A stretch of DNA of 64,000 nucleotides, from contig NZ_AP022565.1 in NCBI RefSeq assembly GCF_010727325.1, positions 4,774,001 through 4,838,000 of the forward strand, read 5' to 3'. Shown one piece after another: positions 34,165 to 42,805 of the stretch. This DNA comes from Mycolicibacterium alvei (GTDB lineage Bacteria > Actinomycetota > Actinomycetes > Mycobacteriales > Mycobacteriaceae). Both the position numbers and the translations under genes were made by a program. The notes under the pieces were generated by a model. The model saw only the letters and a list, made by a program, of their open reading frames with translations. It ran no database searches and was not told the origin of the DNA. Each line of letters starts with the position of its first letter. The first letter of the stretch is position 1.

Positions 34165-36222
34165 TTACGCGGCCGCGTTGTCCGACTTCTCTTTCTTCTC
34201 GGCCTTGGCATTCTTCGTCTTCGTCAGGCTCTTGGAGGCGTCCTTGACGTCCTTGGCGGCATTGTCGACCGCGCTACGCACCTTGTCGACCGTCTCCTTG
34301 ACCGACTTCTTGGCGGGATTGCTCGGGTCGGCTGCGTGGCGGGCCTTCGGCTTGGCCTTGGCGACCTTCAGCGAGTCCTTCTCTACACCGAGTCCTTTGA
34401 GGGTGTCCTTGACCGGGGTGGGCTTGGCTCCTGCGTCTTCGGTGTCGGTAGCCGTCGTGTCCGGGGCGTCGAGACTGAGTGTCTGCAGCTGGCTGTCGAC
34501 CGATGGGATCGAGGTGATGGCCTGCTTGTTGGACTGCTTATTGGCCGTGGAGCCATTGACCTTCAGCATGTTGTCGATGGCCGTCTCGACCTGCGCGTTC
34601 ACGCCGTCGAGGGCGGTGGTGACCGGGGCCAGACCCTTCTCGATGCCGTCGAAGACCGGGTCTGCACCGTCCTGGACGAGTTGCAGTGCGTCCCTCATCG
34701 CCTTGGCGACCGCCACCGACACGGCGTTCTGCACGATCGGCTTGAAGTCCACCCCCGGCAGTGACGGCGTCCAGGCCTCCGGGTCGAGGGCGTTGGCCTG
34801 AATGCCGTCGATCAGCGCGTCGAAGATGGTCTCGTTGGCGGCCAACTGCTGCGTCGGGGTGAGCGGGGAGTGCCACAGGTAGGCCTGCTCGCCCGCCTCG
34901 CCGAAGGTGCGCTCCAGGTTCAGAGGGTTCACGTCCTGGTAGCCCATGTTCACCATCTTCCGCAGCGCATCCTCGACGCTGTCGGTCAGCGGTGTCGGGA
35001 TATCAACGCCCGGAACGAGACTGACCAGACGCGGGGCCATCCGGAATGGCTCGAGCAGCGGGAGATTGCCGGAGTCGTAGGTGATGTAGGTGGCGTTGCC
35101 GGGGAACTTGGTGGCGTCGGTGATGTCGTCCAGCCAGTCACCGAGGATGGGGACCCAATTGAGGCCTTTGACGAAGTTATCCCAACCCGGAACCATGTGT
35201 AGGCCCTGGCCACCGGTCGGATCGACCATCACCTTGACGCCGTCGAGGATCCCGATGGCCAACTGCGGCAGGACGTGGCTGCCGATGTTGTTGCCCTCGT
35301 CGGGCAGCAGGTAGGTGAGGAACACCCCGGCGGCCGCCGAGTTGGCCCAGGACAGCGGGTTCAGCGTGGTGGGCACGTCGGAGAGCGGGTTGTAGGCCCA
35401 GGTGATGTCGAGGATCGAGGTATTGAGAACCTTGGTGATCTTGCCGTCGTTGGCATCGGCATTCGTATAGCTACCGGCGTCCGGCGTCGTCAGATTGACC
35501 CCGAAGAGGTTGGTGAAAGGTGTTGCGAGTGCGAACAATCCACCGCCGGGACGGCTCGGGTTGTTGACGAAGATCAGCCACTGCCCGGTGACGCCGACCC
35601 CCCAGTCCGGGTCATTGGACTGGACCGCGCTGATCACGTCGCGGTAGGCGAGCGAGGTGGTCAGCCCGCCAAGACTCTCGGAGAAGATGATGGCGCGTCG
35701 CTGGTTCACGATGGATGCGTGGTTCAACAGGAAATCGGAGATCTTTTGAAACACCGGCTGGTTGCCCAGGCCGAGCAAGTCGCCGAGGCCGGTGAAGGTG
35801 TAGTCCAGGTCGTTCACCGCGTTGTAGACGTCGCTGGGCAGCGGGCCTTTGATGCCGGCGTCGACCGGGGAAACAGCGTCGAGGATGTTCAGCAGCTGCG
35901 TGACGGTCGCGGCCATCTCGCTGCCGCCGAGCAGGCCGGCGGCGGCCTTGATCACGTTGTCGGGCGTGAGGCCCAGAAGTTGCGCGGCCCAGAAGACCGG
36001 TCCGACGCCATATATCCCGATCAGATCGGGAACCTGGGGCAGATTCGGAACGGTAGCTGCGGTCAGCTCGATGTCTGCCTGCACACTGCGGTTGTGGGCG
36101 GCCAGCGCCTCCGGCGCGGATGACGCGACGCCTGCGGTCAATGCCGCTGCGGTCGCGACGACCGCGGCAGCGGTGGCCGCTGCCTTGGCCTTGTGGAGAC
36201 GGGGTGGGGTGGGCTGTGACAT
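34165..36222 (-). CDS. Secreted PE-PPE-domain protein with Lys-rich tail
   Basis: 685 residues from ATG 36222 behind GGAGAG; a longer open frame to 36936 is spurious. The signal-type N-terminus is KAKAAATAAAVVATAAALTAGVA. The central region (about 60-420) matches the PE-PPE alpha/beta-hydrolase domain: IYGVGPVFW, a nucleophile-elbow-like SESLGG, and NNPSRPGGGLFALATP. There is no PE or PPE N-terminal domain. The elbow lacks the leading Gly of GxSxG, so activity is uncertain. The C-terminal 120 residues are Lys/Ala/Asp-rich and end KAEKKEKSDNAAA. Confidence 0.75.
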   Translation of the reverse strand: MSQPTPPRLHKAKAAATAAAVVATAAALTAGVASSAPEALAAHNRSVQADIELTAATVPNLPQVPDLIGIYGVGPVFWAAQLLGLTPDNVIKAAAGLLGGSEMAATVTQLLNILDAVSPVDAGIKGPLPSDVYNAVNDLDYTFTGLGDLLGLGNQPVFQKISDFLLNHASIVNQRRAIIFSESLGGLTTSLAYRDVISAVQSNDPDWGVGVTGQWLIFVNNPSRPGGGLFALATPFTNLFGVNLTTPDAGSYTNADANDGKITKVLNTSILDITWAYNPLSDVPTTLNPLSWANSAAAGVFLTYLLPDEGNNIGSHVLPQLAIGILDGVKVMVDPTGGQGLHMVPGWDNFVKGLNWVPILGDWLDDITDATKFPGNATYITYDSGNLPLLEPFRMAPRLVSLVPGVDIPTPLTDSVEDALRKMVNMGYQDVNPLNLERTFGEAGEQAYLWHSPLTPTQQLAANETIFDALIDGIQANALDPEAWTPSLPGVDFKPIVQNAVSVAVAKAMRDALQLVQDGADPVFDGIEKGLAPVTTALDGVNAQVETAIDNMLKVNGSTANKQSNKQAITSIPSVDSQLQTLSLDAPDTTATDTEDAGAKPTPVKDTLKGLGVEKDSLKVAKAKPKARHAADPSNPAKKSVKETVDKVRSAVDNAAKDVKDASKSLTKTKNAKAEKKEKSDNAAA

Positions 36223-36669
36223 CAAGCTCTCCGCCTTCGTTTCTGTGATGTGACCGACAAACTGTTTGCACACTGTAACAACACCTATTTGTCGGCTGGC
36301 AAATTTGCCCAAATAGCGTCCTTGCGGGTAATTGACGGGTGGCGGCGCTGCGAAATCAGTCGTCGATCCACGGGGATGCCAGCTAGGGCAGGGTAGTTCA
36401 CCGTCAGCATGCTCAGGGTTTGGCGTATGCGGAATCCGAAGTCTTCTGTCTAGATTCGTTGCCAGAATCTCAGCGCGGGGTGTTGCGCCCTCCGGTTGCC
36501 GCCGAATCCGAGGCTTCTTGCCGTCGATGTCACCCATCGCCTTGCGCTCGGTCGCGATGCAACTAGGGCCATTAGTCCCTATTGAGTCTGTATGGCCTCG
36601 GCTTAGCGTTTCGATCCAGTAACTACAGGAACGTGTTCTAGTTTGCCGTTCGCGGCAGGAGGTGACGGG
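36223..36669. other. Divergent intergenic region, PE-PPE-like gene / kshA
   Basis: About 447 bases. Near the PE-PPE-like start it is AT-rich (CAAACTGTTTGCA, CAAATTTGCCCAAAT), suggesting its promoter. The kshA side carries the KstR box at 36627-36640 and an AGGAGG ribosome site. No gene supported inside. Confidence 0.6.
36627..36640. promoter_or_regulatory. KstR operator before kshA-hsaA
   Basis: AGGAACGTGTTCTA contains core GAACGTGTTC and matches TNNAACNNGTTNNA except for the first T. The extended form GAACGTGTTCTAGTTT is like KstR boxes in mycobacterial sterol genes. It lies 30 bases upstream of the kshA start. Confidence 0.75.
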
Positions 36670-37863
36670 TTGAGTAACGATTCGACTGGCACTGCGGTGC
36701 GTGAGATCGACGTCGGGACGACGCCGACGCGGTTCGCTCGCGGCTGGCACTGCCTGGGCATGGTGTCGGAGTTTCTTGACGGCAAACCCCATTCGATCCA
36801 GGCATTCGGGACGAAGCTGGTCGTCTTCGCCGACAGTCAGGGCGAATTGCACATTCTCGACGCCTACTGCCGCCATCTCGGCGGTGACTTGTCTCAAGGT
36901 GAGGTCAAAGACGATGCCGTTGCGTGTCCGTTCCACGACTGGAGGTGGTCCGGGAGTGGCCGCTGCACACAGGTGCCCTATGCCAGGCGCGCTCCTCGAC
37001 TTGCACGTACACGTGTGTGGATATCACGTGTCCGTGCGGGTCTCCTATTCGTCTGGCATGACCCCGAGGGCAGTACACCGCCGCCGCATCTCGACATCCC
37101 CGACATTCCGGAGTTTCGTGACGAGGGCTGGACCGGATGGTCTTGGCGTACTGAGCTCATCGGCTCGAACTGTCGCGAGATCGTCGACAACATCGTCGAC
37201 ATGGCGCATTTCTACTACATCCATTTCGGGTTTCCGACCTACTTCAAGAACGTGTTCGAAGGCCAGGTGGCATCCCAGTACCTCCAGACGATCGGCAGGC
37301 CCGACGTCAACCTGGGTGGATCGCACTACGCCGGTGAACAGGTCCTCGATTCCGAAGCGTCCTACTTTGGGCCGTCGTTCATGATCAACCGGCTGCACAA
37401 CAGCTACAGCGGATACGCCGTCGAAGCGATCCTGGTCAACTGCCATTACCCGGTTGCACCGGATTCCTTTGTGCTGCAATGGGGCATCATGGTGCGTCGG
37501 CCGCAAGGGCTGACCGCCGAGGCGACCGACATGCTGCTGCATGCCTTCACCGACGGTGTCAGCCGCGGGTTCCTGCAGGACGTGGAGATCTGGAAGAACA
37601 AGACCCGGATCGACAACCCACTTCTGGTCGAGGAAGACGGCCCGGTCTATCAGCTGCGACGGTGGTACGAGCAGTTCTACGTTGACGTCGCCGACGTTAC
37701 CGCGGACATGACCGATCGCTTCGAGTACGAAGTGGATACCACTGCCGCCAATGAATATTGGCGCAGTGAAGTCGCCGAGAATCTTCGACTGCAGGAACCA
37801 CCGACTCCGGCCGTCAGCGGCCTCGGCCGCACCCAGCCCAACCCTGAAAGGGCAGTCCAGTGA
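36670..37863 (+). CDS. kshA: 3-Ketosteroid 9alpha-hydroxylase, oxygenase component (KshA-like)
   Basis: 397 residues. TTG 36670 was chosen because AGGAGG lies 8 bases upstream, matching the family start. The Rieske 2Fe-2S centre is CRHLGGDLSQG ... ACPFHDW. Mononuclear iron ligands lie in DNIVDMAHFYYIHFG. RPDVNLGG, EASYFGPSFMIN and RRWYEQFYVDVADV match KshA closely. KshA with reductase KshB hydroxylates C9 of 3-ketosteroids, opening ring B. hsaA overlaps by four bases (GTGA). No kshB is adjacent. A KstR box precedes it, so sterols probably induce it. Confidence 0.9.
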   Translation: MSNDSTGTAVREIDVGTTPTRFARGWHCLGMVSEFLDGKPHSIQAFGTKLVVFADSQGELHILDAYCRHLGGDLSQGEVKDDAVACPFHDWRWSGSGRCTQVPYARRAPRLARTRVWISRVRAGLLFVWHDPEGSTPPPHLDIPDIPEFRDEGWTGWSWRTELIGSNCREIVDNIVDMAHFYYIHFGFPTYFKNVFEGQVASQYLQTIGRPDVNLGGSHYAGEQVLDSEASYFGPSFMINRLHNSYSGYAVEAILVNCHYPVAPDSFVLQWGIMVRRPQGLTAEATDMLLHAFTDGVSRGFLQDVEIWKNKTRIDNPLLVEEDGPVYQLRRWYEQFYVDVADVTADMTDRFEYEVDTTAANEYWRSEVAENLRLQEPPTPAVSGLGRTQPNPERAVQ

Positions 37864-39062
37864 CCACTATTCAGATCGACCGTATTCAGGCAGCGCGCGA
37901 CCCGCAGGCAGTTCTGGCGGGCATCGACGAGTTGTTGCCAGTGCTGCGTGAGCGCGCCCAGGCGACCGAGGATCGGCGTGCGATCCCCGAGGAAACATTG
38001 TCGGCGCTCGACGAGATCGGTTTCTTCAAGCTGCTGCAGCCCGAGCAGTGGGGTGGCCTGCAGTGCGATCCGACCGTCTACTGCGAGGCCGTCCGCCGGT
38101 TGGCCAGCGCCTGCGGTTCCACCGGTTGGGTGGCGGGAGTGCTGGCTGTGCACAACTGGCACCTGGCCCTGTTCGATCAGCAGGCCCAGGAAGACGTCTG
38201 GGGCGATGACCCGTCCGCGCGGGTCTCGTCGTCCTATGCGCCGATGGGCGCCGGACACGCCGTCGACGGGGGCTACCTGGTGTCCGGTTCGTGGCAGTGG
38301 TCGTCCGGAAGTTCGCACGCCACCTGGGCCTTCGTCGGCGGCCCGGTGATCAAGGACGGCCGGCCGGTCGACTTCGGCAGCTTCCTGATCCCGCGCACCG
38401 AGTACGAGATCGATGACGTGTGGCACGTGGTCGGCCTGCGTGGTACCGGCAGTAACACCGTCGTGGTCAAGGATGTGTTCGTGCCCAAGCACCGCTTCCT
38501 GTCCTACAAGGCGATGAACGACGGCACCGCCGGCGGCTACCAGACCAACACCGCTCCGGTGTACAAGATGCCTTGGGGCACAATCCATCCCACCACCATC
38601 TCGGCTCCGATCGTCGGCATGGCCTACGGCGCCTACGAGGCTCACGTCGAGCATCAGGGCAAGCGGGTGCGCGCAGCGTTCGCCGGTGAGAAGGCCAAGG
38701 ACGATCCGTTCGCCAAGATCCGGATCGCCGAGGCTGCCAGCGACATCGACGCCGCCTGGCGTCAGCTGTCGGGCAATGTCGCCGACGAGTACGCGCTGCT
38801 GGTCGCCGGTGAGGAGATCCCCTTCGAGTTGCGGGCCCGGGCGCGGCGCGATCAGGTGCGTGCCACCGGCCGTGCGATCGCCTCGATCGACCGGCTGTTC
38901 GAGGCCTCGGGTGCCACCGCGCTGTCCAATGATGCTCCGGTGCAGCGGTTCTGGCGTGACGCGCACGCCGGCCGGGTGCACGCGGCCAACGATCCCGAGC
39001 GTGCCTACCTGATCTTCGGCAACAACGAGTTCGGCCTGCCCCCGGCCGACACCATGGTCTGA
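37860..39062 (+). CDS. hsaA: 3-HSA hydroxylase, oxygenase component (HsaA)
   Basis: A 400-residue flavin-dependent monooxygenase of the acyl-CoA-dehydrogenase fold. Long stretches match M. tuberculosis HsaA from memory (LLQPEQWGGLQCDP, WGTIHPTTISAPIVGMAYGA, FEASGATALSNDAPVQRFWRDAHAGR). HsaA with reductase HsaB hydroxylates the seco-steroid phenol 3-HSA to catechol 3,4-DHSA, the step after KshA. The hsaB, hsaC and hsaD genes are absent here, so this pair must use a second locus or is a regulated extra copy. Confidence 0.92.
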   Translation: MTTIQIDRIQAARDPQAVLAGIDELLPVLRERAQATEDRRAIPEETLSALDEIGFFKLLQPEQWGGLQCDPTVYCEAVRRLASACGSTGWVAGVLAVHNWHLALFDQQAQEDVWGDDPSARVSSSYAPMGAGHAVDGGYLVSGSWQWSSGSSHATWAFVGGPVIKDGRPVDFGSFLIPRTEYEIDDVWHVVGLRGTGSNTVVVKDVFVPKHRFLSYKAMNDGTAGGYQTNTAPVYKMPWGTIHPTTISAPIVGMAYGAYEAHVEHQGKRVRAAFAGEKAKDDPFAKIRIAEAASDIDAAWRQLSGNVADEYALLVAGEEIPFELRARARRDQVRATGRAIASIDRLFEASGATALSNDAPVQRFWRDAHAGRVHAANDPERAYLIFGNNEFGLPPADTMV

Positions 39063-39067
39063 TATCG

Positions 39068-39119
39068 CCACGGATGCAGACATCCGTGGGGGTCCGGGGC
39101 CGCGGCCGGCCCCGGACCC
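39068..39119. terminator. Double hairpin after hsaA
   Basis: CCACGGATG-CAGA-CATCCGTGG (39068-39089) is followed directly by GGGTCCGGGGC ... GCCCCGGACCC (to 39119). No T-tract. Lies between hsaA and a convergent gene. Confidence 0.65.
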
Positions 39120-39132
39120 ATTAGGCAGCAGC

Positions 39133-39576
39133 TCAGGCGGGCGCCTTTTGTTGTGCGCCCGAGGGGATCAGGCCGAGCTGCTGCAGCATGCCGAGGGTGT
39201 CCCAGGTAACCCAGCTCTCGGCGATCTTGCCGTCTTCGATCCGGTCGACATTGGTCAGGTTGATCCGGCTGTGCTTGCCGGTGGCGGGCCGACCCATGAT
39301 CTCGCCGGTGTTGTCGCCCTGGGCCTCGATCATCGTGCAGACGTAGTCGCCGTCGGCGAGCTGATTCTTGATGTCAAATCGCATGTTGGAGAACGACGTC
39401 CGATACATGTCCATCAGGCTTCTCATATGTTCGGGACCCCGCTGATCGCCGAACGGATCCTGTGTGTCGTGGAAGGCGGCCCCCGGAGCGACGAGATCGT
39501 CCAGCTCGCTGAGGTCGCCGGAGGCGAATACCTCCCATATGCGTCGGGAAATCGCCTTATTCTGATCATTGGCCAT
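39133..39576 (-). CDS. SnoaL-like ester-cyclase-family protein
   Basis: 147 residues from ATG 39576. It has the small alpha+beta barrel of the SnoaL/NTF2-like superfamily: NKAISRRIWEVFASGDLSELDDLVAPGAAFHDT, GPEHMRSLMDMYR and RIEDGKIAESWVTWD. Members include polyketide cyclases, steroid isomerase-like enzymes and many of unknown activity. It sits convergent to kshA-hsaA, and the superfamily includes steroid isomerases, but a steroid role is only a guess. Confidence 0.78.
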   Translation of the reverse strand: MANDQNKAISRRIWEVFASGDLSELDDLVAPGAAFHDTQDPFGDQRGPEHMRSLMDMYRTSFSNMRFDIKNQLADGDYVCTMIEAQGDNTGEIMGRPATGKHSRINLTNVDRIEDGKIAESWVTWDTLGMLQQLGLIPSGAQQKAPA

Positions 39577-39821
39577 GATTCCGGCCTTTCAGGAGATCGC
39601 CGCACGGCAGATAACGTCCGCACAGAAAACGGTAGAACTGTGGTCGTTGATCCGACAGACGCGTCGCAGTGTGTGCTGCCACAGGCAATTACCAGTCGTC
39701 CCGCGTGTACCGGCTGACCTGCGCTATCCGCAATGCCGCCACCGCCTGATGGCGTCGCTTCGACCAGAGACGTTGGCGCCTCTCCCCGGGGCGGCGGGGC
39801 AAGGCGCCAACGTTCTGCCTG
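39577..39821. other. Intergenic region with terminator
   Basis: About 245 bases without a supported gene, holding the SnoaL-like promoter and, at its end, the terminator of the secreted-protein gene. Confidence 0.5.
39770..39813 (-). terminator. Terminator after secreted protein C
   Basis: ACGTTGGCGCCT and AGGCGCCAACGT form a perfect 12-base outer stem around a GC-rich inner hairpin. Confidence 0.8.
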
Positions 39822-41027
39822 CTATTTGTCGGTGCTGCCGGAGTCGCTCTTGTCTTTCTCCCCGGACTCGGAAGCCGCGGCTTTCTTGGGGCCCTTGGCC
39901 AGAGACTTGGCCCGCTGTTTGATGTCGTCGCGGACGTTCCTGGCGGTCCTGTCGACCTGGCCGGCCGCGCTCTGCAGCGAGGTGCGCAGCCGTTGCCCGG
40001 TTCGGCTGGTGGCGGTGGCCGGCTTACCGGGTCCGACCTTGTCGCCGGTCGAAAGATCCTTTGTGCCAGTGGAGCTGGCCTTGACCGCGGCGGTATCGGC
40101 CGGGGCGGACTCGTCCTCGGACTTGGTTGTCGTCTCGGTGATGGGCGCAGGCTCGTGGGCAGGTGCCGGTGCGGACTGGACGGACGCGGACTCAGGAGTC
40201 GGTAGGGCGATGGCCTTGGCGATGAACTCGGACTTCCTGAGCACCAGATTCAGCACGGTGCCGCCGGTGACGATGCAACCGCAGCCCCCGACCACCCGAA
40301 AGTCGAGTAGGCCGCCCGGCGAGTTGAGAACCGAGTCGATGGCGTTGGCGGGTGAGTTGGCAACGGCGGTCAATGCCGTTGGGACATCGCCTGCTTCGAT
40401 GGCATCGATGGCCGCCTGGGCTGAGGTGGCCATCGAATCGGCGGTCTTCATCACGACGTTCGAGACACCGTTGAACAGTGGCGACATGGTGTTGATGCTG
40501 AAGATTTCCCGGACCACCGCAGCGGCGCGGTCGCCGACGGAGGTGGGGATGTTCAGCAGGTTCATCATGGGCATCAGGGCGAACATCACCCTGTTGAAAG
40601 CCAGTACGGTCGTCATCGTCTTGACCGCCTGCTGGATATTCCCGGCCTGGAACTGGGTCACGGCCAACTCAAATGCCGGCGCTACCTGATTCTCGGCCCA
40701 GTACTGCAGGTTCGGAATCGTGTCCTGCACGCCGGAACTGATCCAGTCGGCGTAGGTCTGCACGTTAGTGATGAGCTGGCGGGTGATCGGCATCGGATTG
40801 TTCATCCAGTACGCGCCGAGCTCGCCGAGGTTCTCGCCGGTGTTCGTCGCCACCTGGCTCCAGCGGGTCAGCGGGTCGACGGTCGACGTCAGCTGGACCG
40901 CGGCGGTCGAGATCGTGGTGGTGGCCGAGGCTGTGTTTGGTGGGGCTGCCAGTGGGGATACGGCGATCACGCTTGCCCCAACAAGTGCGAACCCGGCCGT
41001 GGCGACCGGCCGCATTGTTTTCTGCAT
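39822..41027 (-). CDS. Secreted protein with Lys-rich tail (paralogue C)
   Basis: A 401-residue protein with signal peptide MQKTMRPVATAGFALVGASV. After it come VQLTSTVDPLTRWSQVATNTGENLGELGAYWMNNPMP, helical segments to about 250 and the motif VVGGCGCIVTGG. From about residue 270 the sequence is Ala/Pro/Thr-rich, then Lys/Arg-rich (KQRAKSLAKGPKKAAASE) ending KDKSDSGSTDK. Paralogue D at 41329-42549 aligns over the full length. The family occurs in rapid-growing mycobacteria; function unknown, probably cell-envelope or surface. Confidence 0.75.
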   Translation of the reverse strand: MQKTMRPVATAGFALVGASVIAVSPLAAPPNTASATTTISTAAVQLTSTVDPLTRWSQVATNTGENLGELGAYWMNNPMPITRQLITNVQTYADWISSGVQDTIPNLQYWAENQVAPAFELAVTQFQAGNIQQAVKTMTTVLAFNRVMFALMPMMNLLNIPTSVGDRAAAVVREIFSINTMSPLFNGVSNVVMKTADSMATSAQAAIDAIEAGDVPTALTAVANSPANAIDSVLNSPGGLLDFRVVGGCGCIVTGGTVLNLVLRKSEFIAKAIALPTPESASVQSAPAPAHEPAPITETTTKSEDESAPADTAAVKASSTGTKDLSTGDKVGPGKPATATSRTGQRLRTSLQSAAGQVDRTARNVRDDIKQRAKSLAKGPKKAAASESGEKDKSDSGSTDK

Positions 41028-41328
41028 GGATGGTTCATTCCTGTCAGTAGTGCGGAATGCGAACCGTAGCGACGCTGGAGCCGGTCAAGGTCGAAACATC
41101 CGAAAATCGCACTGCAAAGCTGGTGTGGCAGCGAACTATTCATGTCGGGGCGGATGCAGGAGCCAGCTGTGTGTTGTTGTCATCTGGAAGCCCGATAGCT
41201 ACTGGAAAAATCTGTGATGTTATTTCAATGCGAAACAATCGAAGGAGGCCGGTCGCAACCTGTTCTGGCTCCGATGACAACGGCCCCACTTCGTTGGCGC
41301 TGAAGTGGGGCCGGAGTCGTTGCTGGGG
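41028..41328. other. Intergenic region between paralogues C and D
   Basis: 301 bases. Holds the presumed promoter of paralogue C and, at 41281-41313, the terminator of paralogue D. No gene supported. Confidence 0.55.
41281..41313 (-). terminator. Terminator after secreted protein D
   Basis: CGGCCCCACTTC and GAAGTGGGGCCG form a perfect 12-base stem with a 9-base loop. Confidence 0.85.
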
Positions 41329-42549
41329 TCAGCTGTCGCTGTCAGCCGAGCTTGTCGCCTTCTTCTTCGCCGGCTTCTTGACCGCCTTGGCGACGTTGTC
41401 GCTCAGGTTCTTGATGGACTTCTTGACGCCATCTCGTGCGTCGTTGATGCCGTTGCCGACCTGTTGCGCGGTGCTCTGCAGCGAGGTGCGGATGCGATCA
41501 GCGCTCCGAGTCGGCGTGGTGCCGGCTCTGCCTGGAACCGCTTTGTTGCCCGACGAAAGGTCAGTGGCGCCAGCGGAACTGGCTTTGACGGCGGCGGGGG
41601 CTTCGGCCTTGGTGGGTTCGGGTGCGACCTCCGGTTCCGGGTCGGCCTCGACCGTGATATCGGTGGCAGCGGGCAGCTCAGCTGTTTTCGGCGCCGTGAC
41701 CGCCAGCGTGCCCGCGGTCGCCGCGGCCGGGGCGGGCAGTGCGATCGCCTTGGCAAGTTGCCTCGGCAGCTTGATGAGCTGATTGAGGACCAGCCCGCCG
41801 CTGATCAGGCAGCCGCAGCCGCCCCACTTCCGAAATTCGAAGATTCGCTTGAGCTGCTTCTCGGCAATATCAGCCGGGGCGTTGGCGATCGCGAATGCCG
41901 CCCCCATCAGATCCCCGGAGTTGGTCGCGTCGAGCGCGTCCTGGGCGGCCGCAGTGACCGAGGTGATCAGGTCGGACGGCACTCCAAGAGCCAAGCCGAC
42001 GAGGGTGCTCGCCGTCGGCACCGACAAGACTCCCTTCACCAGGGTGCTGAAATGATCAGTCATCAATCCGGGGATGCTCACCAGCTTCATCATCGGGAAC
42101 CCGGCCCACATGATGTAGCCGAGTGCGTTTACCAGGACGGTTCCGGCCTGCTCGGGTTGGCCGGCTTGGATCAGTCCGACGGCCTGGTTGATTGCGGGGG
42201 CCATCACCAGCTCCGCCCAGTTCTGCAGGGCGGGAATGGCCTGTTGGAGACCCGAGACGTACCACTCGGCGTAGGTCGACACGTTGGTGACGACTTGGCG
42301 CGCCAACGGCATCGGATCTTCCATCCAGTACGCGCCGAGTTCGCCGATGTCCTCGCCGGTATTGGACGCGATCTGGCTCCAGCGGGTGAGCGGGTCGACC
42401 GTGGACGTCAGTGCCACCTGTGCGGTCGAGATCGTGTTAGTGGCCGATTGGGCGACCGGCGGTGGCGTCAGGGGCGACACGGCGATGACGCCGGCCCCCA
42501 CAAGTGCCACGCCCGCGGTGGCGTACGAGCGCAATGCTGCGTGTATCAA
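41329..42549 (-). CDS. Secreted protein with Lys-rich tail (paralogue D)
   Basis: 406 residues from TTG 42549, supported by GGAAGGA five bases upstream and by equal N-terminal length to paralogue C (MIHAALRSYATAGVALVGAGV). It shares VALTSTVDPLTRWSQIASNTGEDIGELGAYWMEDPMP and the Cys motif KWGGCGCLISGG, then an Ala/Pro/Glu-rich linker and a cationic tail (VKKSIKNLSDNVAKAVKKPAKKKATS). C and D are tandem copies on the same strand, each with its own terminator. Function unknown. Confidence 0.75.
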   Translation of the reverse strand: MIHAALRSYATAGVALVGAGVIAVSPLTPPPVAQSATNTISTAQVALTSTVDPLTRWSQIASNTGEDIGELGAYWMEDPMPLARQVVTNVSTYAEWYVSGLQQAIPALQNWAELVMAPAINQAVGLIQAGQPEQAGTVLVNALGYIMWAGFPMMKLVSIPGLMTDHFSTLVKGVLSVPTASTLVGLALGVPSDLITSVTAAAQDALDATNSGDLMGAAFAIANAPADIAEKQLKRIFEFRKWGGCGCLISGGLVLNQLIKLPRQLAKAIALPAPAAATAGTLAVTAPKTAELPAATDITVEADPEPEVAPEPTKAEAPAAVKASSAGATDLSSGNKAVPGRAGTTPTRSADRIRTSLQSTAQQVGNGINDARDGVKKSIKNLSDNVAKAVKKPAKKKATSSADSDS

Positions 42550-42805
42550 AGGTTTCCTTCCGGGAGGATCGTGGAAACCGGGACGCTAGCAACGTGGGAG
42601 GTCGTCGCACTATGAATACAACGAAACTGGAAAGGGGTAGCTAACCCTGAGCAAATGCTGAGAAATCACCGTTGGGCACGTGGTTACCTGGTGAAATGTC
42701 CCGGCCGAGGCGGGCGGCAGCAATCATGCTTTCAATCGAAGATAGTCCAATGTGCAACAAGCCGGTACGGCACTGCAACCTGTCCAAGCGCCGTTCCGGC
42801 TCGGC

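Noticed and set aside
36223..36936. N-terminal extension of the PE-PPE-type protein to 36936
   Set aside because: Extension overlaps the divergent kshA gene and its KstR box; a signal peptide and ribosome site mark ATG 36222.
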